From NCBI GenBank assembly GCA_963710645.1, contig CAVQBD010000009.1:496001-560000 (forward strand): a stretch of DNA of 64,000 bases, given 5' to 3'. Below, piece by piece: positions 1-9,206 of the stretch. Source of the DNA: FEB-10 sp963710645. GTDB lineage: Bacteria; Acidobacteriota; Thermoanaerobaculia; Thermoanaerobaculales; Sulfomarinibacteraceae. Each line of letters begins with the position of its first letter. The stretch's first letter is position 1. Made by a program: the position numbers and the translations under genes. A model generated the notes under the pieces. That model saw only the letters and a list, made by a program, of their open reading frames with translations, had not been told where the DNA came from and did not search any database.

Positions 1-2459
1 GAGATGAACCAACCAAAGACCTCACCATAACGGTCGAGCCAGAAGATCTCCGGCTCCCGGTCCATCTCCAGACGGAACGGAGTCTTCTCACCTTCGAGCA
101 GGATCCGGCCACTCAAGACTTCCTGGGGCCCATCACCGGACTGGCCGATTTCGTGATCGCCCCGGACACCGATCTGGAATGGCACCACCAACACCGAACC
201 CGCCACATCGAGGCGGGCCGTTGTGGTACGCGAGACGTCGAGCCGCTCTGAAGAGCGCTCGACGACCGCGAAAGTCGTCCGGAAGGAGGGTTGTTGCTCG
301 GCCTGTCCCTCCACCACCCAGCGTCCGCCGCCCAATTGATCGATCGTGTAGCCATAGGATATCTCGGGAATCCCGGTGCCGTGAACGTACTGCCGCTTGA
401 ACCACTGGAGATCGACGCCTCCGAGGCGTTCCAGCATGGTCAGAAAATCGTCGGTAGTGATGACATGCCCAGCGGCCACCTCTACAACATTGCCGAGGAT
501 CTCGACAAAGGCCTCCTCCTGATAAAGCCGAGCGAGCATGTCCAGGACGACGGCGCCCTTCTGATACACCACGGCTTGGTAGGCGTCGCTGCTGAGAGAC
601 GAGTTGAGACGCGCGCCCATCACGACCGGCCCGAGGGACTCCACAGGTCGACCCTCCTCGGTCCGGCTTTCCAGCGCCGATTTCCAGCCGGTGGTCGGCC
701 CCCGCCCCACTCGTCTTTCCCCCACCGCCCAAAGACGATTTCGTTCGTAAAGCAGGGCCGAAAAATTGGCCATGGCCTCCGAGATCCACTGATCCCGATA
801 GCTCGACCAACCCACCTGGTTGCCCCACCATTGGTGGGCGAGCTCATGGGCAATCAACAGGCGGCGGTCCTCGAATCCCAACAACTCACCCCATATATCC
901 CAATCCACGATGCCTGCCGTCGAAAGGGTGACAAACCCAAGCAGTCCTTGCGAGAACCCTCGGGGCGAGCTCACCACCACCAGATCCTCGAGCGGGTACG
1001 GCCCGTAGATGGCCTGAAAATAAGCGAGCGGCCCCCGGACCCTATCGAGCACCTCCTCGGCGAGGTCAGGCGATACATCCTGCCCGAGTCGGTCGATGGC
1101 AACTGTGATTTTGGTGTTCCCGAGTGCTCCGCTGACAACCTCGTAATCACCGATCTCGAAGCTGAAGCCGAGAGCACGCACATCAAGGGAACGATGCTGC
1201 CATCGCCGCCGACCGTCGACTCCCTCTTCCGCCACCGTCCCACTGCCAAAGAGCTGATATTTCTTCGGCCACCGAATTTCGAGCTCGTAGGTCGCGCGGT
1301 CGACTGCGCCGGCATGGGGATACCAGCCGAGCGGCCTTCTCTGGCTATAGGCGCCGGACGCCAGGCGATCGAAGGGTCGCCCGGAATACTCCACTTCGAC
1401 GGTCAACATATCCCCGGCAGCCGCTGGGCCGGCAAGCAACACCGTCAGCTCGTCCTGACTGCGGGTGAAAACCAACTCGACCCCGTTGCCATCCGTCACC
1501 CTGGCGGGGGTCAGATCACCGCCCATGTCCAGGGTCACGACTCGGAGACCCTCGATGAGCACATCCATCTGAATCCGGGCATTCGCCTCGAGCGCGAGCT
1601 GCTTGCCCTCAACAACTGCCGAAATCGCGTAGTGTCGTGACTCGACCCCGGGCGTTCCCGGAGTCGGGTCGCCCGCTGCGTTGAGCAGGCTGGCCGAAAT
1701 CCAGGTGTCCCAGATTCCCAGATCTTCGACATCACGGCCAATCAACTTGCCGCGCCGCTGCTCCCTCTCCAAGTGGCGCACCGCCTTCCGACGCTCGCGG
1801 TCGGTCATCTTCGGCTGCACGAACTGGCCCACGGTCAGCTGTTCCTCCGCCAACGGATCCATCACCCAGAGAAACCGGCCCAGTTGCTCGCCTTCGAAAG
1901 AGGCGCAGAAGAACCCGCGTCCCAGAGGATCGCCGACGCCATCGCGCAGCAGACGCGCGTCCACGTCGAGCAGGCGGCGCTCCGGACTCGAATGCCAACG
2001 ATCGAGCAGCTCCACCGCCGACGCCACCCGGGGATCATCCGCGGCAGAGGGCAACTCCGACAACCTCTGTGACGCCGCATCGAGGGCGATCACGAACACG
2101 GCCCGGTCAAAGGACTCGTCGAGCACCGGAGAACCCGTGAAGACCTCCAGCTGGCCGCTCTCCACCTCGTCGTCAGGATGCATCACCACCCTGCCGTCGC
2201 CGATGAACACGAACTCCACGGCGCGGCCGGCCACAGGGCTCGACGGGATCAGGATACCGTCGTTCAGATACACCAGACCCAGGCCCGTGTTGAGATTGAA
2301 ATTGGAAGCGTGGACGGCCCGTTGTGGCAGGGCCTCGGCTGTTTCGATCTGGCGGATGATGTCGGAGACCACCACCGACTGGGCCGTGGCTCCTTTGACC
2401 CCAACACCGGCCGCCGCGGCGACACCCAGCGCTGCGAGCATCAACCGTGAGAGAAACAC
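1..2459 (-). CDS. M1-like zinc metallopeptidase, secreted (partial, 3' end outside window)
   Basis: The reverse strand is open from a GTG at 2459 to the window edge, about 819 residues with no stop. A signal peptide (MFLSRLMLAALGVAAAAG, ending near ATAQ) follows a GGAGG-type ribosome site, so the product is probably exported. The M1 zinc motif HELAHQWWG lies near residue 536 and the third zinc ligand is the E of WISEAMANF 18 residues later. The usual GAMEN exopeptidase motif is not seen; the equivalent stretch reads GFSQGLLGFVTLS. That variant suggests a protein that keeps the metal site but need not be an aminopeptidase. Function beyond zinc peptidase is inferred. An in-frame ATG at 2441 is an alternative start. 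Confidence 0.85.
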   Translation of the reverse strand, partial: MFLSRLMLAALGVAAAAGVGVKGATAQSVVVSDIIRQIETAEALPQRAVHASNFNLNTGLGLVYLNDGILIPSSPVAGRAVEFVFIGDGRVVMHPDDEVESGQLEVFTGSPVLDESFDRAVFVIALDAASQRLSELPSAADDPRVASAVELLDRWHSSPERRLLDVDARLLRDGVGDPLGRGFFCASFEGEQLGRFLWVMDPLAEEQLTVGQFVQPKMTDRERRKAVRHLEREQRRGKLIGRDVEDLGIWDTWISASLLNAAGDPTPGTPGVESRHYAISAVVEGKQLALEANARIQMDVLIEGLRVVTLDMGGDLTPARVTDGNGVELVFTRSQDELTVLLAGPAAAGDMLTVEVEYSGRPFDRLASGAYSQRRPLGWYPHAGAVDRATYELEIRWPKKYQLFGSGTVAEEGVDGRRRWQHRSLDVRALGFSFEIGDYEVVSGALGNTKITVAIDRLGQDVSPDLAEEVLDRVRGPLAYFQAIYGPYPLEDLVVVSSPRGFSQGLLGFVTLSTAGIVDWDIWGELLGFEDRRLLIAHELAHQWWGNQVGWSSYRDQWISEAMANFSALLYERNRLWAVGERRVGRGPTTGWKSALESRTEEGRPVESLGPVVMGARLNSSLSSDAYQAVVYQKGAVVLDMLARLYQEEAFVEILGNVVEVAAGHVITTDDFLTMLERLGGVDLQWFKRQYVHGTGIPEISYGYTIDQLGGGRWVVEGQAEQQPSFRTTFAVVERSSERLDVSRTTTARLDVAGSVLVVPFQIGVRGDHEIGQSGDGPQEVLSGRILLEGEKTPFRLEMDREPEIFWLDRYGEVFGWFI

Positions 2460-2605
2460 TCTGGGCCTCCGACCTCCGAGGTTATACCCGCTGCTCAGAA
2501 CTCCACAACCTCGAGCCTGCTCACCAGGACAACAATCCCTGTGAACCAATCAGTCCCGAATACGTTCCTATTTCCAAGTAGGCGATGGGTTTTCGGGAGG
2601 TCCAG

Positions 2606-3535
2606 ATGAGGTACAGGTCCGTATTCTTCGCACTCCTTCTTTCATTTTCATCGATCACAGTTCTGGCCGCCACCAAGACGCTGGACCGCGAGCATGTCTT
2701 TCCGGCTACAAAGGGCGACACCGTGAAGATTGATGTTTCGTTCCACAGGGTCGAGGTGACCGCGAGACCGGGGAACTCGGTGGATGTGGCCGTGCACCTC
2801 GAGGTCACCGGCTCTGATTCCAAGGCGGACACGGTGCTGGAGGCGCTCGATCCGGTGTTTCGCGAAGAGGGTGACACTCTTCTGATTCGATCCGCAAAAA
2901 AAGGTCTTGGAGGGTTTGGCTCGACCAAGGTCAAGGGTCTCGTGACCGTGGCCATGCCGCCGGATCTCCATCTGGAGGTGGACGGGTCGTCGGGCAGCTT
3001 CGTGGTGCAGGGTGATTTTGGATCCGCCAAGGTCAACTGCGATGCATCATCGGGGAGCTTTCGGATGAGCGGCGCCGCCAAGCAGGTCTCTGCCGATTCA
3101 TCATCGGGATCGGTGGTCATCGAGCTGACCACACCCGCCGATTCGGTCCAGGCGGATACTTCGTCCGGCAGCATCACTCTGAGGGGAGGCGCCCGTTCGG
3201 TCCGTACCGAGGCGTCGTCGGGGTCGATCACCCTTGAAGGGCTTCTCGGAACGGCTCACATGGAAACTTCTTCCGGGAGCATTTCGGCTCGCTGGACAGC
3301 GATCCCAGCCGGGTCCGAAGTCTTTGCCGACGCCAGCTCGGGCAGCGTCAATCTCTCCTTTCCGGCCGGTACGATTCTCGCCGGAAACGTGACCGTGTCA
3401 TCAGGCGGGATCCACTCCGACTTTCCTGGCGTGGCCTCCGACCGCGGCCGACACATGGAATTGACCGGTGGAACCGGGGCCGTCCTCCTTCGGGCCGAAA
3501 CCTCCTCGGGGGGAGTCCATCTCCGCGCCCACTGA
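2606..3535 (+). CDS. DUF4097-type secreted beta-repeat protein
   Basis: 309 residues starting at the ATG at 2606, preceded by GGGAGG; an upstream in-frame ATG at 2585 lacks a good ribosome site. It begins with a signal peptide (MRYRSVFFALLLSFSSITVLAA). The second half holds about nine repeats of a short strand ending in SSGS or SSGG, spaced roughly 17-25 residues apart (DGSSGSF, DASSGSF, DTSSGSI, EASSGSI and similar). This is the pattern of DUF4097/putative adhesin beta-solenoids. The molecular role is unknown; it is probably periplasmic or surface-located. It is divergent from the metallopeptidase and upstream of the NtrC-type gene with a 112-bp gap. Confidence 0.75.
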   Translation: MRYRSVFFALLLSFSSITVLAATKTLDREHVFPATKGDTVKIDVSFHRVEVTARPGNSVDVAVHLEVTGSDSKADTVLEALDPVFREEGDTLLIRSAKKGLGGFGSTKVKGLVTVAMPPDLHLEVDGSSGSFVVQGDFGSAKVNCDASSGSFRMSGAAKQVSADSSSGSVVIELTTPADSVQADTSSGSITLRGGARSVRTEASSGSITLEGLLGTAHMETSSGSISARWTAIPAGSEVFADASSGSVNLSFPAGTILAGNVTVSSGGIHSDFPGVASDRGRHMELTGGTGAVLLRAETSSGGVHLRAH

Positions 3536-3647
3536 TCCTCGTCCCGGTTTTACTCTGCCCGACCGGTCGTGGCCGGCGACCGGGTCAGCTCGACCCGGAT
3601 CGATCATTCGGGTAGCAGCCGGAGGTTTCCGCGATATTCTCTAAGTC

Positions 3648-5051
3648 ATGGATCGCGTGCTGGTAGTTCATCGAGACGACGAGGCATTACGATCGCTGGA
3701 GAAGCTGTTGCTTGATCGAGGGCACCGGGTTTCCCTCGCGAGCTCGATCGATAATGCGATTGAGAAGGTCAGCGAGGGACATCCAGGCCTCGTGGTGATG
3801 TGCCTGCCCATCGATGGAGTGGACGGGGATGATGCGGTGGTGGCCATCCACAAGGCTGAGCCGAAGCTGCCAGTGATCGTCATTTCGTCAAGCGGGGGTA
3901 CCGGGGAGACCATCAAGGTCATCAAGGCGGGCGCTTTCGACTGCCTTCTCGATCCCTACACCGAAGACGATCTGCTCGAATCGGTTTCCCAGGGCCTCGA
4001 AGCCGGACGCCTGATGCGGTCCCCAGTGGCCATCGCTGAGGTCACGGGGGATGAGACCGGGGAGGCGATCATCGGCCGCTCGAAGCCGATGCAGGAAATC
4101 TACAAGGCGATCGGCCGTGTCGCGCCAACCGATACCACCGTTCTGATCCGAGGTGCATCGGGCACCGGCAAGGAGTTGGTGGCGAGAGCGGTCTACCAGC
4201 ACTCGGACAGGTTCGAGGGTCCATTCGTCGTGGTCAACTGTGCCGCCATTCCGGAGACTCTTCTCGAAAGCGAACTCTTTGGCTTCGAGCGGGGTGCGTT
4301 CACCGGAGCCGTCCAGCGCCGCATCGGCAAGGTGGAACAGGCCAATGGCGGCACGTTGTTTCTCGACGAGATCGGCGATGTGCCGTTGCCTCTCCAGGCA
4401 AAATTGCTGCGCCTGCTCGAGGACCGGCGGATCGAGCGAATCGGTGGACGGGAGCCGGTGCCGGTGGACGTGCGTATTCTGGCCGCCACCAACCGCGACC
4501 TCGAGGCGGCCATCGCCAGCGAGTGTTTTCGGAGCGATCTCTATTACCGCCTGAACGTGGTGCCGATCCACCTCCCCTCGCTCGTCGAACGGCTCGACGA
4601 CGTGCCGCTGTTGTGCGATTACTTCTTAAGACGTTTTGCTCGCGAATTCGGCGTCCGTAACCCCGGGTTGGCCGCCGATGCGTATCCGATTCTCTGTGCT
4701 CACAACTGGCCCGGAAACGTTCGCGAACTCGCCAACCTGATGGAACAGTGCCTCATTTTCAGCCGCGGACAGCATGTCGGCCACGAAACGATCAATCGTC
4801 TTCTGCTGGGCGCCTACGAGCAGCCGATGGATCCGTTTCAGCCGATCGACGAGGTTCTCTCCAAAGGCATCACACGAGCTCTGGTCGACAAGCCCGAGAA
4901 TCTGCTCGAAACCGTGACCGATCGCGTCACCCGCCAGACCATTGCCGCGGTGTTGCGCCACACCGATGGCAATCGAACCAGGGCCGCTCATTTGCTCGGT
5001 GTATCGCGACCAACGCTGCTCGCCAAGATGCGCAAGCACGGTCTTTCGTGA
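3648..5051 (+). CDS. sigma-54-dependent NtrC-family activator with degenerate receiver
   Basis: 467 residues in three domains. The receiver (1-120) keeps the acidic pair D10/D11, but the phospho-acceptor Asp is replaced by C52 (VVMCLPIDG) and the conserved Lys by D102 (LLDP), so it is unlikely to be phosphorylated normally. The AAA+ domain (about 145-380) has a Walker A in GASGTGKE and the sigma-54 contact loop GAFTGA. A Fis-type helix-turn-helix ends the protein (NRTRAAHLLGVSRPTLLAKM). It should activate RNA polymerase-sigma54. A matching sigma-54 promoter lies 142 bp beyond its stop, so the downstream kinase and receiver operon is the obvious target. How it is switched without the Asp is unknown. 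Confidence 0.93.
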   Translation: MDRVLVVHRDDEALRSLEKLLLDRGHRVSLASSIDNAIEKVSEGHPGLVVMCLPIDGVDGDDAVVAIHKAEPKLPVIVISSSGGTGETIKVIKAGAFDCLLDPYTEDDLLESVSQGLEAGRLMRSPVAIAEVTGDETGEAIIGRSKPMQEIYKAIGRVAPTDTTVLIRGASGTGKELVARAVYQHSDRFEGPFVVVNCAAIPETLLESELFGFERGAFTGAVQRRIGKVEQANGGTLFLDEIGDVPLPLQAKLLRLLEDRRIERIGGREPVPVDVRILAATNRDLEAAIASECFRSDLYYRLNVVPIHLPSLVERLDDVPLLCDYFLRRFAREFGVRNPGLAADAYPILCAHNWPGNVRELANLMEQCLIFSRGQHVGHETINRLLLGAYEQPMDPFQPIDEVLSKGITRALVDKPENLLETVTDRVTRQTIAAVLRHTDGNRTRAAHLLGVSRPTLLAKMRKHGLS

Positions 5052-5073
5052 CCCGCAGCCGGAAAATTTTTCG

Positions 5074-5105
5074 ACACTAGTGTAAAGAATTCCGACGATT
5101 CGTCG
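5074..5105. promoter_or_regulatory. two palindromes, candidate enhancer sites
   Basis: ACACTAGTGT (5074-5083) is a perfect 10-bp palindrome and CGACGATTCGTCG (5093-5105) is a palindrome apart from its centre. They sit about 90-120 bp upstream of the sigma-54 -24 element, the usual distance for an NtrC-type activator site, and directly after the gene for such an activator. Binding is inferred. Confidence 0.45.
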
Positions 5106-5192
5106 CTGTGACCCTTGGCTGGATAGCAGAGGAAGACCCAGGATTGCTGGATTTGCTGAATTGAAGGCCGTTGGGAATGCCCCGGGCCGGCC

Positions 5193-5208
5193 TGGCACGT
5201 GCTTTGCT
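5193..5208 (+). promoter_or_regulatory. sigma-54 (RpoN) promoter
   Basis: TGGCACGTGCTTTGCT matches the consensus TGGCACN5TTGCW at every defined position. The -24 GG is at 5194-5195 and the -12 GC at 5206-5207, exactly 10 nt apart. Transcription would start near 5219, giving a leader of about 26 nt to the ATG at 5245. This also rules out the upstream in-frame TTG at 5161 as the kinase start. Confidence 0.88.
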
Positions 5209-5244
5209 ATTTTTGAGACGTCGAAAGGAAGGTGCAGAGTTCCT

Positions 5245-6980
5245 ATGACGTTACCTGATGGCTCCGAGCACCAAAACATCCCGCGGATTCGTGTCCGAAC
5301 AGCTGTGGCAGGACTGGCGCTGATCGTCCTGGCGCCTCTTGTCATCACAGGTGCGATCAACCTCCAGCAATTCCAGAAGGTCTACTACAGCAAGGTCGAG
5401 AATGAGCTCATGGCAATCATCGAGCGCCATAGCCTGATCGTTGACTCGTTTATCGGCGACCGTCTCAGCGACGTCCGGGTCATCGCCCGAGAGCACCCCA
5501 TTGAGAGGTTGAGCCAACCCGAATTTCTGCGCCAGGTGCTCAACCTCATGCGAGAGGAATACCACGGCGCATTCGTCGATCTCGGACTGATCAACTCCGA
5601 CGGCATCCAGGTGGCCTACGCCGGACCATTCAACCTCCAGATGGCTGACTACTCGTCCGCCCCATGGTTCCAACAATCGCTCGCCAACGAGAGTCACGTC
5701 AGCGACGTCTTCGCCGGTCTTCGGGGAACTCCCCATTTCATTGTTGCAACTCAGCGGACGGTTGGGGGCGAGCTCTTCATCGTCAAGGCCACCATCGACT
5801 TCGAGGCCTTTAACGCCCTGGTCGAAAATATTCGAATCGGTCATACCGGTTTTGCATTCATCATTAATCGAAAAGGCGAATTTCAAACCAACCCACGCTT
5901 CGAAGTCGCACTCAACCGCTCTCCCTACGTAGACCTCCTCAATGGGCAGATTCGATCCGACCGGATATTCGTCATCGATGGTGAGGATCAGCTCGGCCGC
6001 TCATCGATCTTCACCATTGCTCCCCTCAAAAACGCGCAGTGGTTCCTGTGTTATCAGCAGGAAACTTCGGACGCTTACGAGGAGCTCCACAGAGTCCGGG
6101 GCTTTGCAATAGCGGTACTGATCATCGTCTCCGTCGTTGCGCTGATCATGGGTTACATCATCTCGCGACGCCTCGCCCAACGCCTTGCTGAGGCCCACCA
6201 TGAACGGACCGTCATGACGCATCAGGTCATCGAAACCGGGCGCCTCGCTTCCATCGGCGAGCTTGCCGCGGGAATCGCTCACGAAATCAACAATCCGGTG
6301 GCAATCATGGTTCAGGAGGCTGGCTGGATCGATGATCTGCTTGCTGAAGGTGAGCCGGTCTCAGGCGGCAATCTTGAAGAGATCGAACGCGCGGTTGGAC
6401 AAATCCGCACCCAGGGCGACCGCTGCAAGGAAATCACCTACAAGCTCCTGAGCTTCGCCCGGAAGACCGATCCGACGGTTCGCGATCGTCATGCTCAATG
6501 AACTCGTCGACGAAGTGATCGGGCTGACTTCACAGAAGACCCGATACGCAAATGTCCGCATTGAGACCGAGCTCAGTCCGGATCTGGCGCCCATCCAGGC
6601 TGCACCCTCAGAGCTCCAGCAGGTCCTGCTCAATCTGGTGAACAACGCGATCGATGCCATCGAACGACCGGGAGGAACAGTCACCGTGTCCACTCGAACG
6701 GCGGGGGACGACGTCGTTCTCGAGGTGAGTGATACCGGGAAGGGAATCCCCGAGGCCAACATCGCCCGCATCTTCGATCCATTCTTTACCACCAAGCCGG
6801 TTGGACAGGGCACCGGTCTCGGCCTCTCGATCTGCTACGGAATCGTCAAAAAGATGGGTGGAACGATCACGGTGGAAAGCGAAATGGAAACGGGCACCAC
6901 ATTCACCGTGGTCGTTCCCGAGGGATGCAGCCGAGCAAAACGCGGCGGCTGGATCTTGGATCGAGGGAGAGAAATCATGA
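5245..6980 (+). pseudogene. sensor histidine kinase, dCache type, interrupted by frameshift(s)
   Basis: Starts at the ATG at 5245 behind AAAGGAAGG and the sigma-54 promoter. Order: transmembrane helix (about 22-42), extracytoplasmic dCache-like sensor (about 45-280), second helix near 290-310, then HisKA with H346 in AAGIAHEINNP. The first frame stops at 6501 just after KLLSFARKTDPTV. The ATPase half (N box NLVNNAIDAI, G1 DTGKGIP, G2 GTGLGLS) continues in the next frame from about 6491. One extra base near 6485 (GATCGTC) explains this. That second frame stays open into the next receiver gene. A third frame has a TGA at 6978-6980 overlapping the receiver ATG, the normal operon arrangement, so a second extra base near 6925-6960 is likely. 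Either real decay or sequencing error. Confidence 0.8.
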
Positions 6981-7417
6981 TTAAGGCATCTGTGCTGATT
7001 GTTGATGACGAGGCCCAGTTTGTGGAAACCCTCGCGAAACGCCTCGCCAAGAGGGAATTTCGCGTAAATTTCGCCCACAGCGGTCAGGAAGCCCTGGAAA
7101 AACTCGGCGGTGGCGGGCCGACGGCAACCGACGTCGTCATTCTGGACGTCAAAATGCCCGGGATGGACGGGCTCGAAGCCCTCGCACGGATCAAGGACGA
7201 ACACCCGCTCATCGAGGTGATCATGCTCACCGGCCACGCCACGGTGGAGTCTGCAATCGAGGGCATGAAGCAGGGCGCCTTTGACTACCTTATGAAGCCA
7301 TGCGATCTCGAGACTTTGATCGCGAAACTGAACGTGGCGGCCGAAAAGAAACGCGAGCACGAAAACAGGATCCTGGAAGCTCGAGCGACCCTCATCGGAC
7401 TCAGGAGAGGAGACTGA
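6977..7417 (+). CDS. response regulator, receiver domain only
   Basis: Translation from the ATG at 6977, behind GAGGGAGA, gives 146 residues: one receiver domain with the acidic pair (LIVDDE), phospho-acceptor D in VVILDVKMPGMDG, a conserved T (MLTGHA) and K (YLMKPCD). A short basic helical tail (AAEKKREHENRILEA) follows; no output domain. The same reading frame is open upstream into the kinase ATPase domain, so a kinase-receiver fusion is possible, but the ribosome site and the ATGA overlap favour a separate gene. It is probably phosphorylated by the adjacent kinase. Confidence 0.85.
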   Translation: MIKASVLIVDDEAQFVETLAKRLAKREFRVNFAHSGQEALEKLGGGGPTATDVVILDVKMPGMDGLEALARIKDEHPLIEVIMLTGHATVESAIEGMKQGAFDYLMKPCDLETLIAKLNVAAEKKREHENRILEARATLIGLRRGD

Positions 7418-7426
7418 GGGGACATC

Positions 7427-7813
7427 ATGGCTGAATCCCAGAAAGCGATCCGACTACTGCTGGTGGACGACGAGGTGGGATACCTCGAGGTGCTCTCCAA
7501 ACGACTCACTCATCGCGGATTCAAGGTTACGACTGCGAGCAGCGGCGAGGAAGCGATCCGCGCTGTGCGAAATTGGGATTTCGACCTCGCGGTCGTGGAT
7601 CTGAAAATGGAGGACATGGATGGCATCGAGGTCCTCAAGGTCTTCAAGAGGATGGACTCCGCTCTTCATGTGATCATCCTGACCGGTCACGGCTCGGAGC
7701 GCGCTGCGCGGGATGGCATCGCCCATGGGGCCTTCGACTATTTGATCAAACCAATCGGCCTTGACCCGCTGATCGCGAGGATTCGTGCCGCGTTGAGTTC
7801 GGAGCCTGACTGA
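7427..7813 (+). CDS. response regulator, receiver domain only
   Basis: 128 residues, a complete receiver domain and nothing else: LLVDDE acidic pocket, phospho-acceptor D in LAVVDLKMEDMDG, ILTGHG, and the Lys in YLIKPIG. It starts 9 bp after the previous receiver gene. With its neighbour and the broken third copy at 9985 it forms a set of output-less receivers, as in phosphorelays or protein-protein signalling. Partner unknown. Confidence 0.92.
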   Translation: MAESQKAIRLLLVDDEVGYLEVLSKRLTHRGFKVTTASSGEEAIRAVRNWDFDLAVVDLKMEDMDGIEVLKVFKRMDSALHVIILTGHGSERAARDGIAHGAFDYLIKPIGLDPLIARIRAALSSEPD

Positions 7814-7895
7814 ACTCGGGTGGAGGACCCTACTCATGACGGATATTGTGGCGACCTGTACCCAGTGTTCTACTCGATTTTCGAGGAGGGGAATC

Positions 7896-9206
7896 GTGAG
7901 TTTTCTTAAGGCTGTGGGAGAATTTATGACCGCGGCAGCCCGCGCTCACGCTGCGTGGGAGCTGGAGACTTCAAATAGGATCGTGAACGACCCAAAGAGG
8001 TTGTTGATCCTGGTTCTGTTGGTGGTCCCAATCTTCATCTTCGGACCGCTGGCGGCTGCCCAGGTCATGGATCAAGCGGCCGTTGCGGGGCAGACCCTGC
8101 CCGATATTCTCGGCGGAAAGAAAGCCTACAGTCCGGCCTTCTACTCGACCGGGATCTTCATCGCCTCGATTCTGATCGGGCTCTGCGCGGGGCTCATCAC
8201 GGGCTGCATCGGTGCGGGTGGCGGGTTCATCATCGCGCCCGCTCTGATGTCGGCCGGCATCAAGGGCATTCTCGCCGTCGGCACGGACCTCTTTCACATC
8301 TTTGCCAAGGCGATCATGGGCAGCGTCATCCACCGAAAGCTGGGCAATGTCTCGGTGCCGCTCGCATTCACCTTCCTGATCGGCGCTATCGGCGGCGCCA
8401 CCTTGGGCGGGGTCATCAACCGGGTCCTCTACGAGATCAATCCGGTGCTGTCTGACGCGTTCATCACCACGATCTACTCCGTGATGCTCGGCGGTCTGGG
8501 CACATACGCCATGACCGACTACCTCAAAGCCCGTAAGAAATCCGACGCCGGCGGCGACGCCCACGGCGGACGGTCGGAAGGGGCCGACCTCGGGAATCTG
8601 CCCAAAAAACTGCAGGCAATCAACGCACCGCCAATGATCACGTTTGATCAGAACCTGGTACCCGGAGGGCGCCGCATTTCGGCGTGGTTCTTGATCGCGA
8701 GCGGTTTTCTGGTTGGCTTCGCGGCGGCGATCATGGGCGTGGGTGGTGGATTCCTCACGTTCCCGATCTTTGTTTACACCCTCGGCGTGTCGTCCATGAC
8801 GACGGTTGGGACCGATATCTTCCAGATCGTCTTCACCGCCGGCTACGCCGCCATCAGCCAATACGCCATCTATGGTTTCATCTTCTACACGCTGGCGATG
8901 GGCATGCTCATTGGATCGCTGTTCGGCGTCCAAGTGGGCGCAATGGTGACCAAGGTCGTCGAGGGCATCACGATCCGCGGCTTTTATGCGATGGCGGTTC
9001 TCGCCGGCTTCATCAATCGCATCTTCGCCCTTCCCGGCAAGCTCTCGGATCTCGAGGTGATTTCGCTGTCACCCGCCACCGTCAGCGTGCTGGACGGCAT
9101 CGGAATCTGGGCGTTTTTCCTGGTCATCGGAGGCTTCGCCCTATGGGTCTTTTGGACCTTCTTTAGCAACCTCGGAAGACTCCGTGGAACGGAGGTTTCG
9201 TCATGA
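7896..9206 (+). CDS. TauE/SafE (TSUP) family permease
   Basis: About 436 residues from the GTG at 7896, which has a strong GAGGAGGGG site; an in-frame ATG at 7836 also has GGAGGA upstream and would add 20 residues. Many hydrophobic helices. Two half-repeats each carry the glycine-rich TSUP signature (GLCAGLITGCIGAGGGFIIAP and FAAAIMGVGGGFLTFP). Members export sulfite, sulfoacetate or other organosulfur anions; the substrate here is not shown by sequence. It sits between receiver genes in the sigma-54 island, so transport is probably coupled to the sensed signal. Its stop overlaps the next start. Confidence 0.88.
   Translation: MSFLKAVGEFMTAAARAHAAWELETSNRIVNDPKRLLILVLLVVPIFIFGPLAAAQVMDQAAVAGQTLPDILGGKKAYSPAFYSTGIFIASILIGLCAGLITGCIGAGGGFIIAPALMSAGIKGILAVGTDLFHIFAKAIMGSVIHRKLGNVSVPLAFTFLIGAIGGATLGGVINRVLYEINPVLSDAFITTIYSVMLGGLGTYAMTDYLKARKKSDAGGDAHGGRSEGADLGNLPKKLQAINAPPMITFDQNLVPGGRRISAWFLIASGFLVGFAAAIMGVGGGFLTFPIFVYTLGVSSMTTVGTDIFQIVFTAGYAAISQYAIYGFIFYTLAMGMLIGSLFGVQVGAMVTKVVEGITIRGFYAMAVLAGFINRIFALPGKLSDLEVISLSPATVSVLDGIGIWAFFLVIGGFALWVFWTFFSNLGRLRGTEVSS

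Noticed and set aside
291..1640. 449-residue plus-strand reading frame
   Set aside because: It is the antisense of the M1 metallopeptidase, whose reverse frame shows a signal peptide and HExxH motif.
5161..5244. TTG at 5161 as the kinase start
   Set aside because: It lies upstream of the sigma-54 promoter and has no ribosome site; the ATG at 5245 fits the promoter and the membrane helix.
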